Positions 1 to 7,067 of a stretch of DNA of 31,534 nucleotides are shown in pieces. The first letter of the stretch is position 1, and each line of letters begins with the position of its first letter. Made by a program: the position numbers and the translations under genes. The stretch spans positions 1 through 31,534 of the forward strand of contig JALSJL010000045.1 of NCBI GenBank assembly GCA_026989405.1. The letters run 5' to 3'. The notes under the pieces were generated by a model. The model worked only from the letters and a program-made list of their open reading frames with translations, searched no databases and was not told where the DNA came from. Origin of the DNA: Marinosulfonomonas sp. (GTDB lineage Bacteria; Pseudomonadota; Alphaproteobacteria; Rhodobacterales; Rhodobacteraceae).

Positions 1-944
1 CCAAGGGATTGTCCGAACTCTATGATGCCGGGGAACTGGCCGTTGTCCATGCGGCGGGGCTGACAGACGGAACCCGCTCGCATTTCGATGCCGAGGACCG
101 GATGGAACGCGCAGCCCGCAATCTGGGGGCGGGCGGGTGGCTTGGCCGCTGTCTGCGCCAGGTCCGCCCGGACGGCACATTGCCGGCGCTTGCGGTCAGC
201 GGCAATGCGCCCGAAAGCGTTCGCGGCTCGACCGATGTGGCGGTGGCGGACGAGTTGCAAAACCTGATTCTCGCAGGTGGCGGAGAGATGGCGCCTCTTT
301 TGCGTCAACGTCTGCAACAGGGCTTTGGCAGCCATCCGGCGCTGGGCGCCCCGGTCGAACGATTGCTGACGCTCAGTGAAATTCTGTCCGACAGGCTTTT
401 TGACAATGAAAGCGGAGAACTGCGCGGGTATTCGCCAGATGTCGAATATCCGGATGAGTATCTTGCGAACCAGTTCCAGACAATCGCGCATGCCGTGAAA
501 CTGGATCTCGGGATGCGGGTGGCCACGGTGGACTTTGGCGGCTGGGATACACATGAGGCGCAGGCGGATGATTTTTCCGAGGTTCTTGAACAGTTGTCGA
601 GCGCGCTTTCAGCGTTCTGGCGTGATCTTGGGCGGCGCGGCGAAGACGTGACGGTTGTGGTAATGAGCGAGTTCGGCAGGCGGCTTCGCGCGAATTCCAC
701 CGGCGGAACCGATCATGGATTTGGAAACGCCATGATGGTGCTTGGCGGCTCTGTCAGGGGTGGGCGGATGTATGGCGACTGGCCCGGCCTTGAAAATGAC
801 GCTCTGGATGACGGGGCGGATCTGGCCATCACGACGGACTACCGACATGTGCTGGCTGAGGTTCTGGACAATCACATGCCTGATTTCTCGCCGTCGGTGG
901 CCTTTCCGGATTTTGTTCCCGAAGCGCGGGGCCTGTTCGGGTAG
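1..944 (+). CDS. DUF1501 family protein, 3' part (5' end outside window)
   Basis: The reading frame is open from the first bases to a TAG at 942-944, so the N-terminus lies upstream; DUF1501 proteins are usually around 400 residues and about 314 are seen here. Visible family marks are the DFGGWDTH segment near the middle, the VVVMSEFGRR segment, and a GGTDHG motif followed by a glycine-rich MMVLGG stretch, all typical of this sulfatase/alkaline-phosphatase-like group. DUF1501 proteins often carry a Tat signal and are commonly encoded next to a DUF1800 gene, which would be expected upstream of the window. The biochemical role of the family is unsettled. The TTG at 9 is probably not the true start. 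Confidence 0.85.
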   Translation, partial: KGLSELYDAGELAVVHAAGLTDGTRSHFDAEDRMERAARNLGAGGWLGRCLRQVRPDGTLPALAVSGNAPESVRGSTDVAVADELQNLILAGGGEMAPLLRQRLQQGFGSHPALGAPVERLLTLSEILSDRLFDNESGELRGYSPDVEYPDEYLANQFQTIAHAVKLDLGMRVATVDFGGWDTHEAQADDFSEVLEQLSSALSAFWRDLGRRGEDVTVVVMSEFGRRLRANSTGGTDHGFGNAMMVLGGSVRGGRMYGDWPGLENDALDDGADLAITTDYRHVLAEVLDNHMPDFSPSVAFPDFVPEARGLFG

Positions 945-1059
945 GGGCAGGTTGAAATGCCCTTAAAGCTGAGAGATAGAAAAAAATACAACCAAAGGTA
1001 ATAAAATTCTTGCCATTGGCAGGACGCCGGCATAGCCTTGAGGTGCAAGCAGTACTACA

Positions 1060-1122
1060 GGTTGTCAGCCCGGCCGTTGCACCCACCCCACCAAACGCTC
1101 CCTTGCGTCCGGGCTGACAACC
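1060..1122 (+). repeat. 14-bp perfect inverted repeat with a 35-nt C-rich loop
   Basis: GGTTGTCAGCCCGG at 1060-1073 is exactly complementary to CCGGGCTGACAACC at 1109-1122. The loop 1074-1108 contains CACCCACCCCACC on the plus strand. It lies in the 276-base gap between the DUF1501 gene and the complex I subunit gene. There is no T-run after the second arm, so it is not a standard intrinsic terminator. It could be a small RNA with an anti-Shine-Dalgarno-like loop, a processed leader structure, or a copy of a dispersed palindromic repeat. I see no protein-coding signal in this gap. Confidence 0.8.
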
Positions 1123-1220
1123 AACCTTGCGCCCCCCAACACGCCGGCCAAAGTGATTGCCCCCTTGCCTTGGGATCAATTCAGTTGAATAAAGCGACAA
1201 ACCGGGTGGAGACAACCAGG

Positions 1221-1532
1221 ATGACTGCACGAATTTACAAACCCGCGAAAACGGCCATGTCGTCGGGGGCCGCCAAGACCAAGGACTGGGTGCTTGAGTT
1301 TCCGGCCGAGGTGCCCAAGGAAATTGATCCGTTGATGGGCTGGACCATGTCTGCGGATACCCAAGAGCAGGTTCGGCTGCATTTTTCCACCCGGCAAGCG
1401 GCCCAGGAATATGCGCAGGACCATGGGATTGACGCCATATTGGTCGAACCCCACAAGCGCAAACCCAACATCAGACCGGGCGGCTACGGCGACAATTTCG
1501 CAACCAACCGCAGAACGGTCTGGACACACTGA
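1221..1532 (+). CDS. NADH-ubiquinone oxidoreductase accessory subunit, NDUFS4-like (ETC complex I subunit conserved region)
   Basis: This 103-residue protein matches the bacterial homologue of the mitochondrial 18-kDa subunit NDUFS4. The diagnostic part is the PLMGWTMSADTQEQVRLHF segment (residues about 37-55), followed by a helix with AQEYA and a basic C-terminus with RPGGYGDNF. In alphaproteobacteria this accessory subunit is part of respiratory complex I on the cytoplasmic arm and is usually encoded away from the nuo operon, as here. The ATG at 1221 is chosen because GGAG at 1208-1211 lies 9 bases upstream and the homology begins soon after it; the frame is open further upstream but that part runs through the inverted repeat. 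tRNA-Arg follows on the same strand. Confidence 0.88.
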   Translation: MTARIYKPAKTAMSSGAAKTKDWVLEFPAEVPKEIDPLMGWTMSADTQEQVRLHFSTRQAAQEYAQDHGIDAILVEPHKRKPNIRPGGYGDNFATNRRTVWTH

Positions 1533-1589
1533 AAACTGTGGCGGCTCCGGCTTGAAATCATGGCCGGACTTGCGCACAACAACGCCAGC

Positions 1590-1666
1590 GGTCCCTTAGC
1601 TCAACTGGATAGAGCAGCCGACTTCTAATCGGCAGGTTGAGGGTTCGAGTCCTTCAGGGACCGCCA
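1590..1666 (+). tRNA. tRNA-Arg (anticodon TCT)
   Basis: The acceptor stem pairs GGTCCCT (1590-1596) with AGGGACC (1656-1662), followed by discriminator G and an encoded CCA (1664-1666). The anticodon arm is GCCGA-CTTCTAA-TCGGC with TCT in the anticodon position, reading AGA. The T-loop contains GGTTCGAGTCC. The length is 77 bases including CCA. Confidence 0.97.
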
Positions 1667-1693
1667 GTTGGACAACCATCCGGAAGAATCGAA

Positions 1694-1720
1694 AAGGCCG
1701 CCGGGGTTGCCGGCGGCCTT
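1694..1720 (-). terminator. Intrinsic terminator for the YeeE pair, possibly shared with tRNA-Arg
   Basis: Perfect 11-bp stem: AAGGCCGCCGG (1694-1704) and CCGGCGGCCTT (1710-1720) around a 5-nt loop. Read on the minus strand the second arm ends in CCTT and continues TTCG, a short T-tract 18 bases after the stop codon of the second YeeE gene. It also lies 27 bases after tRNA-Arg, so it may act in both directions. Confidence 0.75.
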
Positions 1721-1738
1721 CGTTGATCAGGTGTAGGA

Positions 1739-2338
1739 TTACTCGGCCGGCGTGGCCTGAGCGCCGGCAGGGGCCTTTCCTGCGCGCAGATTGGTCGGCA
1801 GCAGGAAGGCAACGGCGATGAACACAAGGCCAAGAACAATGCCAAGGACATCGCCCGGCAGTGCCGTCAGGCCTTCGTATTTTGCGCCGGGAATGGTCCC
1901 CAATGTGACCTTGCCCCCCGCAATGGCGTTCAGCAAGCCCGTCGCCTTGATGCTCGGGTAGGCCACCATGTAGGCGGCTGCGCCAAGCAGGCCGCCGGCG
2001 ATGAAGAACAACGCGTCCTTGCGCCCCGATGCGGCGGCCCCAACGCCGGTGCCGGGGCAATAGCCCGCGATGGCCCAGCCGGTGCCCAGCAGAAGCCCGC
2101 CGACGAACACGCCGGCATATGCGGCCTTGACCGACATGTGGGCCACATCGACCAGCCCGAGCATCTGCCCGCCGAACATCAGCACAGAGCCGACGCCGAT
2201 TGCCAGGATGATGGTCTTGGCCAGGTTGAGGTTGGTCAGGTTGAGCATGCGGATCGCAACATTCGGATTTGTCGCGCCGATCCGGTCCAGAACGGCGCCA
2301 AAGGCCGCGCCAAGGATGAGAGCCAAGAAAATAGTCAT
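1739..2338 (-). CDS. YeeE/YedE family membrane protein, second half-transporter (sulfur-compound import)
   Basis: This is a 199-residue, very hydrophobic protein with an estimated five to six membrane helices. It carries the GYCPGTG motif (residues 92-98, Cys94), the conserved cysteine signature of YeeE/YedE (DUF395) proteins. In this family membrane cysteines relay thiosulfate or sulfane-sulfur species across the inner membrane. The ATG at 2336-2338 follows an AAAGGG ribosome site; an upstream in-frame start would overlap the preceding gene and add a non-conserved 17-residue leader. It lies four bases after the first YeeE gene, so the two are one transcription unit and probably two halves of one transporter, like the PmpA/PmpB arrangement. 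Confidence 0.88.
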   Translation of the reverse strand: MTIFLALILGAAFGAVLDRIGATNPNVAIRMLNLTNLNLAKTIILAIGVGSVLMFGGQMLGLVDVAHMSVKAAYAGVFVGGLLLGTGWAIAGYCPGTGVGAAASGRKDALFFIAGGLLGAAAYMVAYPSIKATGLLNAIAGGKVTLGTIPGAKYEGLTALPGDVLGIVLGLVFIAVAFLLPTNLRAGKAPAGAQATPAE

Positions 2339-2342
2339 GGGA

Positions 2343-2891
2343 TCAGCCCTTTCTGTACATGTAGATTGCGGTGGGGATAGCGGCTGCAAAGGCGCCGAGC
2401 GTGAAGATATAGCCCGAAAGTGCCGTCTGCATGAGCCCGCTCATCATGTGGCCCGAGGTGCATCCGCCCGCCAATCGCGCGCCAAACAGAACGATGAAGC
2501 CGCCGATGAAGGCCGCGCCATAGCGCTTGGCCGCGCTGTCGCCAAAGTTCGCACGCCAGACTTCCGGCACGGCGCGTTCGGCCTTGTCGATCCCGCCGCG
2601 CAGCTTTGCCGAAACAGCCGCGCCGATTGCCATCGCAACCACGAAGACGAAACTGTAGTTCAATGGGTTGGCGACGTTCTTGGCGTATTTGCCGTTCGAT
2701 TTCGCAAGGTAGGCATTTGTCGATGTGTAGCCTTCTTCCGTTTTGGTGACGAGTTCTGCGTTCACCGCATCACCGATGATGCCGTCGAGGATGACGAACT
2801 GTGTCGAAACCCCAATCGGCTTGACCAAGGTCACCGCGAGCAGGAACACAAGCCCGAGCGCGACGCCTCCAATCCTCCAGTCCAGTGTCAT
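2343..2891 (-). CDS. YeeE/YedE family membrane protein, first half-transporter
   Basis: This 182-residue membrane protein has one N-terminal helix (about residues 7-24), a polar stretch of about 50 residues, and at least three further helices. The GGCTSGH motif at residues 142-148 (Cys144) is the other conserved YeeE/YedE cysteine motif; its partner gene downstream has the GYCPGTG form. Split pairs of this kind are known near sulfide-responsive regulators and sulfur-oxidation genes in alphaproteobacteria. The ATG at 2889-2891 has AAAAGGAAC upstream. The promoter contains an operator of the SqrR/BigR type, which suggests induction by sulfide or persulfides. No regulator or sulfur dioxygenase gene is present in this window. 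Confidence 0.88.
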   Translation of the reverse strand: MTLDWRIGGVALGLVFLLAVTLVKPIGVSTQFVILDGIIGDAVNAELVTKTEEGYTSTNAYLAKSNGKYAKNVANPLNYSFVFVVAMAIGAAVSAKLRGGIDKAERAVPEVWRANFGDSAAKRYGAAFIGGFIVLFGARLAGGCTSGHMMSGLMQTALSGYIFTLGAFAAAIPTAIYMYRKG

Positions 2892-2914
2892 TTTGATGTT
2901 CCTTTTATCAATTC

Positions 2915-2934
2915 ATATTCGATTTTTGGAATAT
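2915..2934 (-). promoter_or_regulatory. SqrR/BigR-type operator, ATATTC-N8-GAATAT
   Basis: ATATTC (2915-2920) and GAATAT (2929-2934) form an inverted repeat with an 8-base spacer. It contains the ATTC-N8-GAAT pattern reported for the persulfide-responsive ArsR-family repressor SqrR. It overlaps the predicted -10 box of the YeeE pair, the expected place for a repressor site. Assignment to SqrR/BigR is an inference from pattern and target gene. Confidence 0.65.
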
Positions 2935-2957
2935 ATATGTCGAAGGTGTTTGTGCAA
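2930..2957 (-). promoter_or_regulatory. Sigma-70-type promoter of the YeeE pair
   Basis: On the minus strand TTGCAC (2957-2952) is followed after 16 bases by TATATT (2935-2930), about 40 bases before the start codon. The -10 box is a 5/6 match to TATAAT and the -35 box keeps only the TTG core (3/6). The operator covers the -10 box. Confidence 0.55.
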
Positions 2958-3042
2958 GAGGGCGCGGATCGGTAAGCTTCGGATTTGGAAGGATTATTTG
3001 TCGCAGGCGCTGCGGCCGTCGATGGCAGGGCATTCGCAAACG

Positions 3043-3600
3043 ATGGGTGCACAGCGCGATGATCCGGACAGCGGGGCGATCCGGGCGGGCGTTCTGATCG
3101 CGGTTGTGGTCTGCATCGTTTTGAACGGCCTGGAATTCTCTTTGGGCCGAGCCCCGGCGGACATCGTGCTGAGCGACGGGGTGCCCGATGCGGGCTATGA
3201 GTTCGTCAAGCGCCTGCTGGAAAACGACGTGGTGATCTTCAAGTCCGGCTCCAGGCTGGCCGACAGCGCCGGCAAGCCCGGTCAGGAAGACCCGTTGATC
3301 GCCTTCACCAACATGACCTGCATTTCGCGCAACGATTCCAGGGGCAACGTCAACGTCCTGGTTCCCGATCTCGATCCTGCGGCCAAGATGATCTACCCGA
3401 CCTTCATGTCGGTGGCCGCGCGCGCACCGCATCCGAATGCGACCAAGGTGTTCATTGCCTACCTGATGGGCAACCTGGATGTGGCGCCCGATACGGTGAT
3501 CGAAAAGCCCTGTCTGGAAGGCGCGAGCATTGATCTGCTGCAAGGCCTGGCCTTGTCGTCAATCCCCGGGAATTCCGGACGCCCCTTGGCCCCTCGGTCT
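3043..3600 (+). pseudogene. Remnant of an ABC transporter periplasmic binding protein
   Basis: The plus frame that is open to 3639 contains a stretch (about 3181-3540) resembling the C-terminal lobe of iron-type ABC solute-binding proteins: LLENDVVIFKSGSRLAD, then LVPDLDPAAKMIYPTFMSVAA and APHPNATKVFIAYLM, which correspond to the segments that usually precede the last helix of such proteins. The N-terminal two-thirds are missing. The part before (3043-3170) encodes a single hydrophobic segment that does not belong to that fold, so the open frame is probably a chimera made by deletion. Just after 3590 the frame runs, shifted, into the ATPase remnant. I regard it as non-functional; the exact substrate cannot be told. 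Confidence 0.5.
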
Positions 3601-3803
3601 GTGGGAAAACCACCACGCAGCGCGCGATTGCCGGACTGAAACGCCTGCACCGCGACCTCGAGGCGACGACGGTCCATGTGATCCATGACCAGATCGAGGC
3701 GCTGACCCTGTCTGACCGCACCATCATCACGAACGAAGGCGACGCGATGCAGGAAGGCTCATCCCATGACAGCTACCACAACCCGGCCAACCTGTTCGAA
3801 GGC
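3594..3803 (+). pseudogene. ABC transporter ATPase remnant with the middle deleted
   Basis: In the frame beginning GGG AAA ACC ACC at 3603 the protein reads GKTTTQRAIAGL, the end of a Walker A motif, and continues directly with LHRDLEATTVHVIHDQIEAL, the H-loop region, then LSDRTIITNEG, MQEGS and YHNPANLF. These are the first and last parts of the nucleotide-binding domain of sugar/polyamine/iron-type importers (UgpC/PotA-like). The Q-loop, LSGGQ signature and Walker B, roughly 100 residues, are absent, and the usual THDQ is IHDQ. No start codon or complete P-loop precedes it. The preceding remnant is a binding protein of a compatible transporter type, so both probably came from one operon. 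Confidence 0.7.
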
Positions 3804-3828
3804 ACCCCCCGACGGTGGGGAAATCGGT

Positions 3829-4058
3829 TGTGGCGAGGTTCTGGTATCCGTCACCCGATCGTTCAACGCCGCCACCCGGATGGGGCGGCCGATGCTCAAC
3901 TTGCTGCCGAGCTTTGCCCGGCACGAGAGCGATGCAACGGCCGGCCGCTGAAAGTCACCGAATCCGACGCCGGCGTCATCCGCATGCTCCACGGCCTCTG
4001 CCTGACGCAACAAAACGCGGGCCGGTTGGGAAAGCGATTGGCGCTCGGGGTCGATTTT
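3829..4058 (+). pseudogene. Frameshifted remnant of a serine site-specific recombinase
   Basis: One plus frame (3829-3951) reads CGEVLVSVTRSFNAATRMG and then RPMLNLLPSFARHESDATAGR. This follows the highly conserved VSVTQxFNTTTSMGRLTLNVLLSFAQFEREVTxERI region of large serine recombinases. A second frame (3936-4058) continues with LKVTESDAGVIRMLH and a following helix, resembling the KLVVNEAEAxxVRxIF start of the Recombinase domain. Between them the conserved linker is missing, so there is both a frameshift and a small deletion. The catalytic serine region is not present. It lies just before tRNA-Gln, and is most likely the leftover of an integrated element. Confidence 0.62.
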
Positions 4059-4094
4059 CGAATATATACGTTGTTTTCAGCATGTTGTCGGTGC

Positions 4095-4169
4095 TGGCTG
4101 GGGTGGTAGGATTCGAACCTACGATACACAGTACCAAAAACTGCTGCCTTACCACTTGGCTACACCCCA
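4095..4169 (-). tRNA. tRNA-Gln (anticodon TTG)
   Basis: Read on the minus strand the acceptor stem pairs TGGGGTG (4169-4163) with CACCCCA (4105-4099), followed by G and an encoded CCA ending at 4095. The anticodon loop TTTTGGT carries TTG, reading CAA. The T-arm has GGTTCGAATCC. The length is 75 bases including CCA. Confidence 0.96.
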
Positions 4170-4621
4170 ACGGTGTGCGGGTAATTACGCTGGAGGGGCC
4201 TGTCGTTCAAGCCCTGAAAAGCAAATTTTTGTCAGCGCTGCGGCCCGGCGAGACTTCACAGGGCGACCAGCCAGAAAGACAGCGCCGCGCCAAGAGGAAC
4301 GCGCGTGAAAAAGGCAACGATGTGCAGGGTGGCAGGCAGCCTGGGACCGAACGCCGATAGCGGGGAGAACGCAAAACCCCATGTGAATGCCGTGAGTGGT
4401 CAGTGCCGGAGGTATCTGGGCTGTTTCGCCATGTGTGCCGGCTCGGAGAGGGCCAGGGAGCGGCCCGAACACCAGCGCACAAAAAAGAAAAAAGGGTAGA
4501 GCAAGGGCGTCAGAACCCCGCATCCGGCTGGCCGGGTTCTCTGGGCACTGTTTGGCGAGAACCGGAAAAGACACCCCCCCGCGCGTGTCCGAGCAGGTGG
4601 ACATCGGCCCGGGCCAGTCAT
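4170..4621. other. Intergenic stretch without a confident gene
   Basis: These 452 bases separate tRNA-Gln from the phosphomannomutase gene. I find no ORF with recognisable homology. The most protein-like piece is a minus-strand frame at 4256-4399 that encodes a hydrophobic peptide of about 47 residues ending in WLVAL, but it has no start codon and follows a stop, so it may be the tail of a decayed small membrane protein. An AGAACCC/GGGTTCT inverted repeat (4512-4518 and 4534-4540) lies about 15 bases before an A-rich run at 4481-4496 (T-rich on the minus strand), too far for a standard terminator of the mutase gene. Confidence 0.5.
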
Positions 4622-6118
4622 TCAGAATGTCTGGTCATAGTCTCCGACAGAGGGCTCGGTGCGGATGAAGCCGTCGATTTCCCTGAAGATCTCGCGCAGT
4701 TCATTTTCGCTGTCGGGGCTTTCGCAAACGACAACCAGGTTGGGCGTGTTGGAAGACGCGCGCACCAGCCCCCATGCGCCGTTGTCCAGGATCACGCGCG
4801 CACCGTTCACTGTCACGATCTGGTCGATCCTGCGCCCTGCAAGTTTGCCGCCATTTGCATGGTGTTCCTCGAGCCGCTTCACGATGCGATCGAGCACGTC
4901 ATACTTTTCCTCATCCGCGCAGTATGGTGACATGGTCGGTGTGGACCAGGTTTGCGGCAACGCCCGCTTGAGGTCCGACATCGACCTGTCAGGGTTGGCA
5001 TCCAGGATCTTGCACATCTCGACGGCTACCCGCATGCCGCAGTCGTAGCCGCGCCCGATCGGCTCTGCCAGAAAGTAGTGGCCGGATTTCTCGAACCCGG
5101 CCAGGGCGCCAAGCTCTTTCACGCGACGTTTCATGTGGCTGTGCCCGGTGCGCCAGTAGTCGGCCTTTGCGCCGTGCTTTTTCAGTTCGGGATCAGATGC
5201 GAACAGGCCCGTTGATTTCACGTCGGCCACAAAGGTCGCATTCTCGTGTGTCTTGGCCCATTCACGCGCCATGATCACGCCAACCTTGTCGGCAAAAATC
5301 TCGTCACCCTCATCGTCCACGACCCCGCAGCGGTCGCCGTCGCCGTCAAACCCCAGCGCCAGGTCGGCCCCCGAGGCCGTCACGGCCGCAGACATGTCAT
5401 GCAGCATCTCCATGGCTTCCGGGTTGGGATTGTAATGCGGGAAAGTGTAATCAAGCTCCGTGTGCAAGGGCACGACCTCGACGCCGATACGTTCGAGAAG
5501 TTCCGGCGCGAAAGCGCTGGCTGTCCCATTGCCCGTGGCGCAAACCACCTTGAGCTTGCGCGTCATCCTGAAATCGCCCGCCAGGTCGTCGAGATAGGCC
5601 TCTCGCACGCCATCGACAAACTCGTACGAACCGCCCTCGCGGGCCACGCCTTCGCCGTTGAGGACGATGTCGCGCAACTCGTTCATTTCGTCCGGGCCGT
5701 GGGTCAGGGGGCGCTCGAAGCCCATCTTGACGCCGGTCCACCCGTTGGGGTTGTGGCTGGCGGTTACCATCGCCACGGCCGGAACACCAAGGTGAAACTG
5801 CGCGAAATACGCCATGGGCGAAAGCGCCGGGCCGATATCTTTCACCTGTATGCCGGCCTGCACAAGCCCCAGCATCAGCGCATTCTTGATGCTCAGGGAA
5901 TAGTCGCGGTAGTCGTTGCCAACCGCGATCACAGGTTCAATTCCGCGTTTGTGCATCTGGGTGCCCAGGCCAAGCCCGAGGGCGGTAATTCCCGCAAGGT
6001 TGATGTCATCGGGGTATTTCCAGCGCGCGTCATATTCGCGAAATCCGGTCGGTGCGATCATGGCATCACGCAGGAACGACCAGGTGTTCTGGGAAACGGC
6101 AGCTTGCGGCTTGTTCAC
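4622..6118 (-). CDS. Phosphomannomutase/phosphoglucomutase (alpha-D-phosphohexomutase family)
   Basis: This 498-residue cytoplasmic enzyme interconverts hexose 1- and 6-phosphates, giving mannose-1-P or glucose-1-P for polysaccharide and nucleotide-sugar synthesis. All active-site landmarks are visible: the phosphoserine loop TASHNPNGWTGVKMG with Ser121, the magnesium loop DGDGDR (Asp258, Asp260, Asp262) and the sugar-binding GFEKSGH at residues 341-347. Length fits the PMM/PGM (AlgC-like) group. The start is GTG at 6118, with AAAGGA seven bases upstream. It lies 43 bases after kdsA on the same strand, so it is probably the last gene of a DUF1285-kdsA-mutase operon that serves the cell envelope. 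Substrate preference between mannose and glucose cannot be read from the sequence. Confidence 0.92.
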   Translation of the reverse strand: MNKPQAAVSQNTWSFLRDAMIAPTGFREYDARWKYPDDINLAGITALGLGLGTQMHKRGIEPVIAVGNDYRDYSLSIKNALMLGLVQAGIQVKDIGPALSPMAYFAQFHLGVPAVAMVTASHNPNGWTGVKMGFERPLTHGPDEMNELRDIVLNGEGVAREGGSYEFVDGVREAYLDDLAGDFRMTRKLKVVCATGNGTASAFAPELLERIGVEVVPLHTELDYTFPHYNPNPEAMEMLHDMSAAVTASGADLALGFDGDGDRCGVVDDEGDEIFADKVGVIMAREWAKTHENATFVADVKSTGLFASDPELKKHGAKADYWRTGHSHMKRRVKELGALAGFEKSGHYFLAEPIGRGYDCGMRVAVEMCKILDANPDRSMSDLKRALPQTWSTPTMSPYCADEEKYDVLDRIVKRLEEHHANGGKLAGRRIDQIVTVNGARVILDNGAWGLVRASSNTPNLVVVCESPDSENELREIFREIDGFIRTEPSVGDYDQTF

Positions 6119-6161
6119 GGGGAAATCCTTTGATGTTCAATCTTTACGGGCAGACCGGGTT

Positions 6162-6995
6162 TTACAGTCGGATCGGGTTGGCCTTGGCCAGCCGGTCAAA
6201 CGCCATGAGTGTTTCAACCAGCTTCCCCATCTGGTCAAGTGGGATCATGTTGGGGCCATCCGAGGGTGCACTGTCGGGATCTTCGTGCGTTTCGAGAAAC
6301 ACGCCAGCGATGCCAAGTGAAACCGCCGCGCGTGCCAGCACCGGCGCGAACTCACGTTGGCCGCCGGAAGACGTGCCCAAGCCCCCCGGTTGCGCCACTG
6401 CATGGGTTGCATCCATCACGACGGGCCAGCCGGTGCGGGCCATTTCTGGTAGTGAACGCATGTCGGCCACCAAGGTATTGTATCCAAACGAAACGCCACG
6501 TTCGGTAAGCAACAGGCGCTCATTGCCGGTGGACGCAACCTTTTCGGCCACGTTTTTCATCTCCCATGGTGACAGAAACTGGCCCTTCTTGATGTTTACG
6601 GCCGCACCGGTTCTGCCCGCGGCAAGCAACAGGTCGGTCTGGCGGCAGAGAAACGCGGGGATCTGGAGCACGTCAACAATTTCGGCCACGGGCGCACATT
6701 GTTCGGGCGCGTGCACATCGGTGAGAACCGGAACGTCGAGTTCGCGCTGGATCTGCCCCAGAATCGCCAGCCCCTCGTCCATCCCGAGGCCGCGCTTGCC
6801 GGCAAGCGAGGTGCGGTTGGCCTTGTCGTACGAGCCCTTGAAAATATACTGCGCTCCTGCGGCGTCACAGACAGTTTTCATGTGCGTGGCAATCATCCGG
6901 GCATGATCGAGGCTTTCCAGCTGGCATGGTCCGGCGATCACAAGAAGCGGGGCATCGTTGGAAACAGTGAGCTTGCCGATCTGGACGGGCTTCAT
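6162..6995 (-). CDS. kdsA: 3-deoxy-8-phosphooctulonate (Kdo-8-P) synthase
   Basis: This 277-residue protein condenses phosphoenolpyruvate and arabinose-5-phosphate into Kdo-8-phosphate for lipopolysaccharide. Family marks are FKGSYDKANR, PVLTDVHAPEQ, IPAFLCRQTDLL, NIKKGQFLSPW, LTERGVSFGYN, DATHAVAQPGG and the C-terminal FLETHEDPD. The residue after GP in VIAGPCQLES is cysteine (Cys24), the metal ligand of the metal-dependent class; the E. coli enzyme has Asn there and needs no metal. The histidine of DATHAV and the glutamate of FLETH, the other known ligands, are present. The ATG at 6993-6995 has AAAGGA upstream. Other Kdo genes such as kdsB or kdsD are not in the window. Confidence 0.96.
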   Translation of the reverse strand: MKPVQIGKLTVSNDAPLLVIAGPCQLESLDHARMIATHMKTVCDAAGAQYIFKGSYDKANRTSLAGKRGLGMDEGLAILGQIQRELDVPVLTDVHAPEQCAPVAEIVDVLQIPAFLCRQTDLLLAAGRTGAAVNIKKGQFLSPWEMKNVAEKVASTGNERLLLTERGVSFGYNTLVADMRSLPEMARTGWPVVMDATHAVAQPGGLGTSSGGQREFAPVLARAAVSLGIAGVFLETHEDPDSAPSDGPNMIPLDQMGKLVETLMAFDRLAKANPIRL

Positions 6996-7067
6996 GGGAT
7001 ATCCTTTGCACCTGGGGGTTCGACGGGTGCCTACCGGATGGCGTTCCCCGGGTAAAGCCACGCCCTG

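Noticed and set aside
1038..1220. Upstream extension of the complex I subunit frame
   Set aside because: The extra 61 residues cross the inverted repeat, show no homology pattern, and the ATG at 1221 has its own ribosome site.
4048..4071. Second sulfide-type operator near tRNA-Gln (TTTTCGAATATATACG)
   Set aside because: It resembles the YeeE operator by eye, but the left ATTC arm is absent at the required 8-base spacing.
4256..4399. Minus-strand hydrophobic frame of about 47 codons
   Set aside because: It has no start codon and lies directly after a stop; it may be the tail of a dead gene but cannot be supported as a gene.
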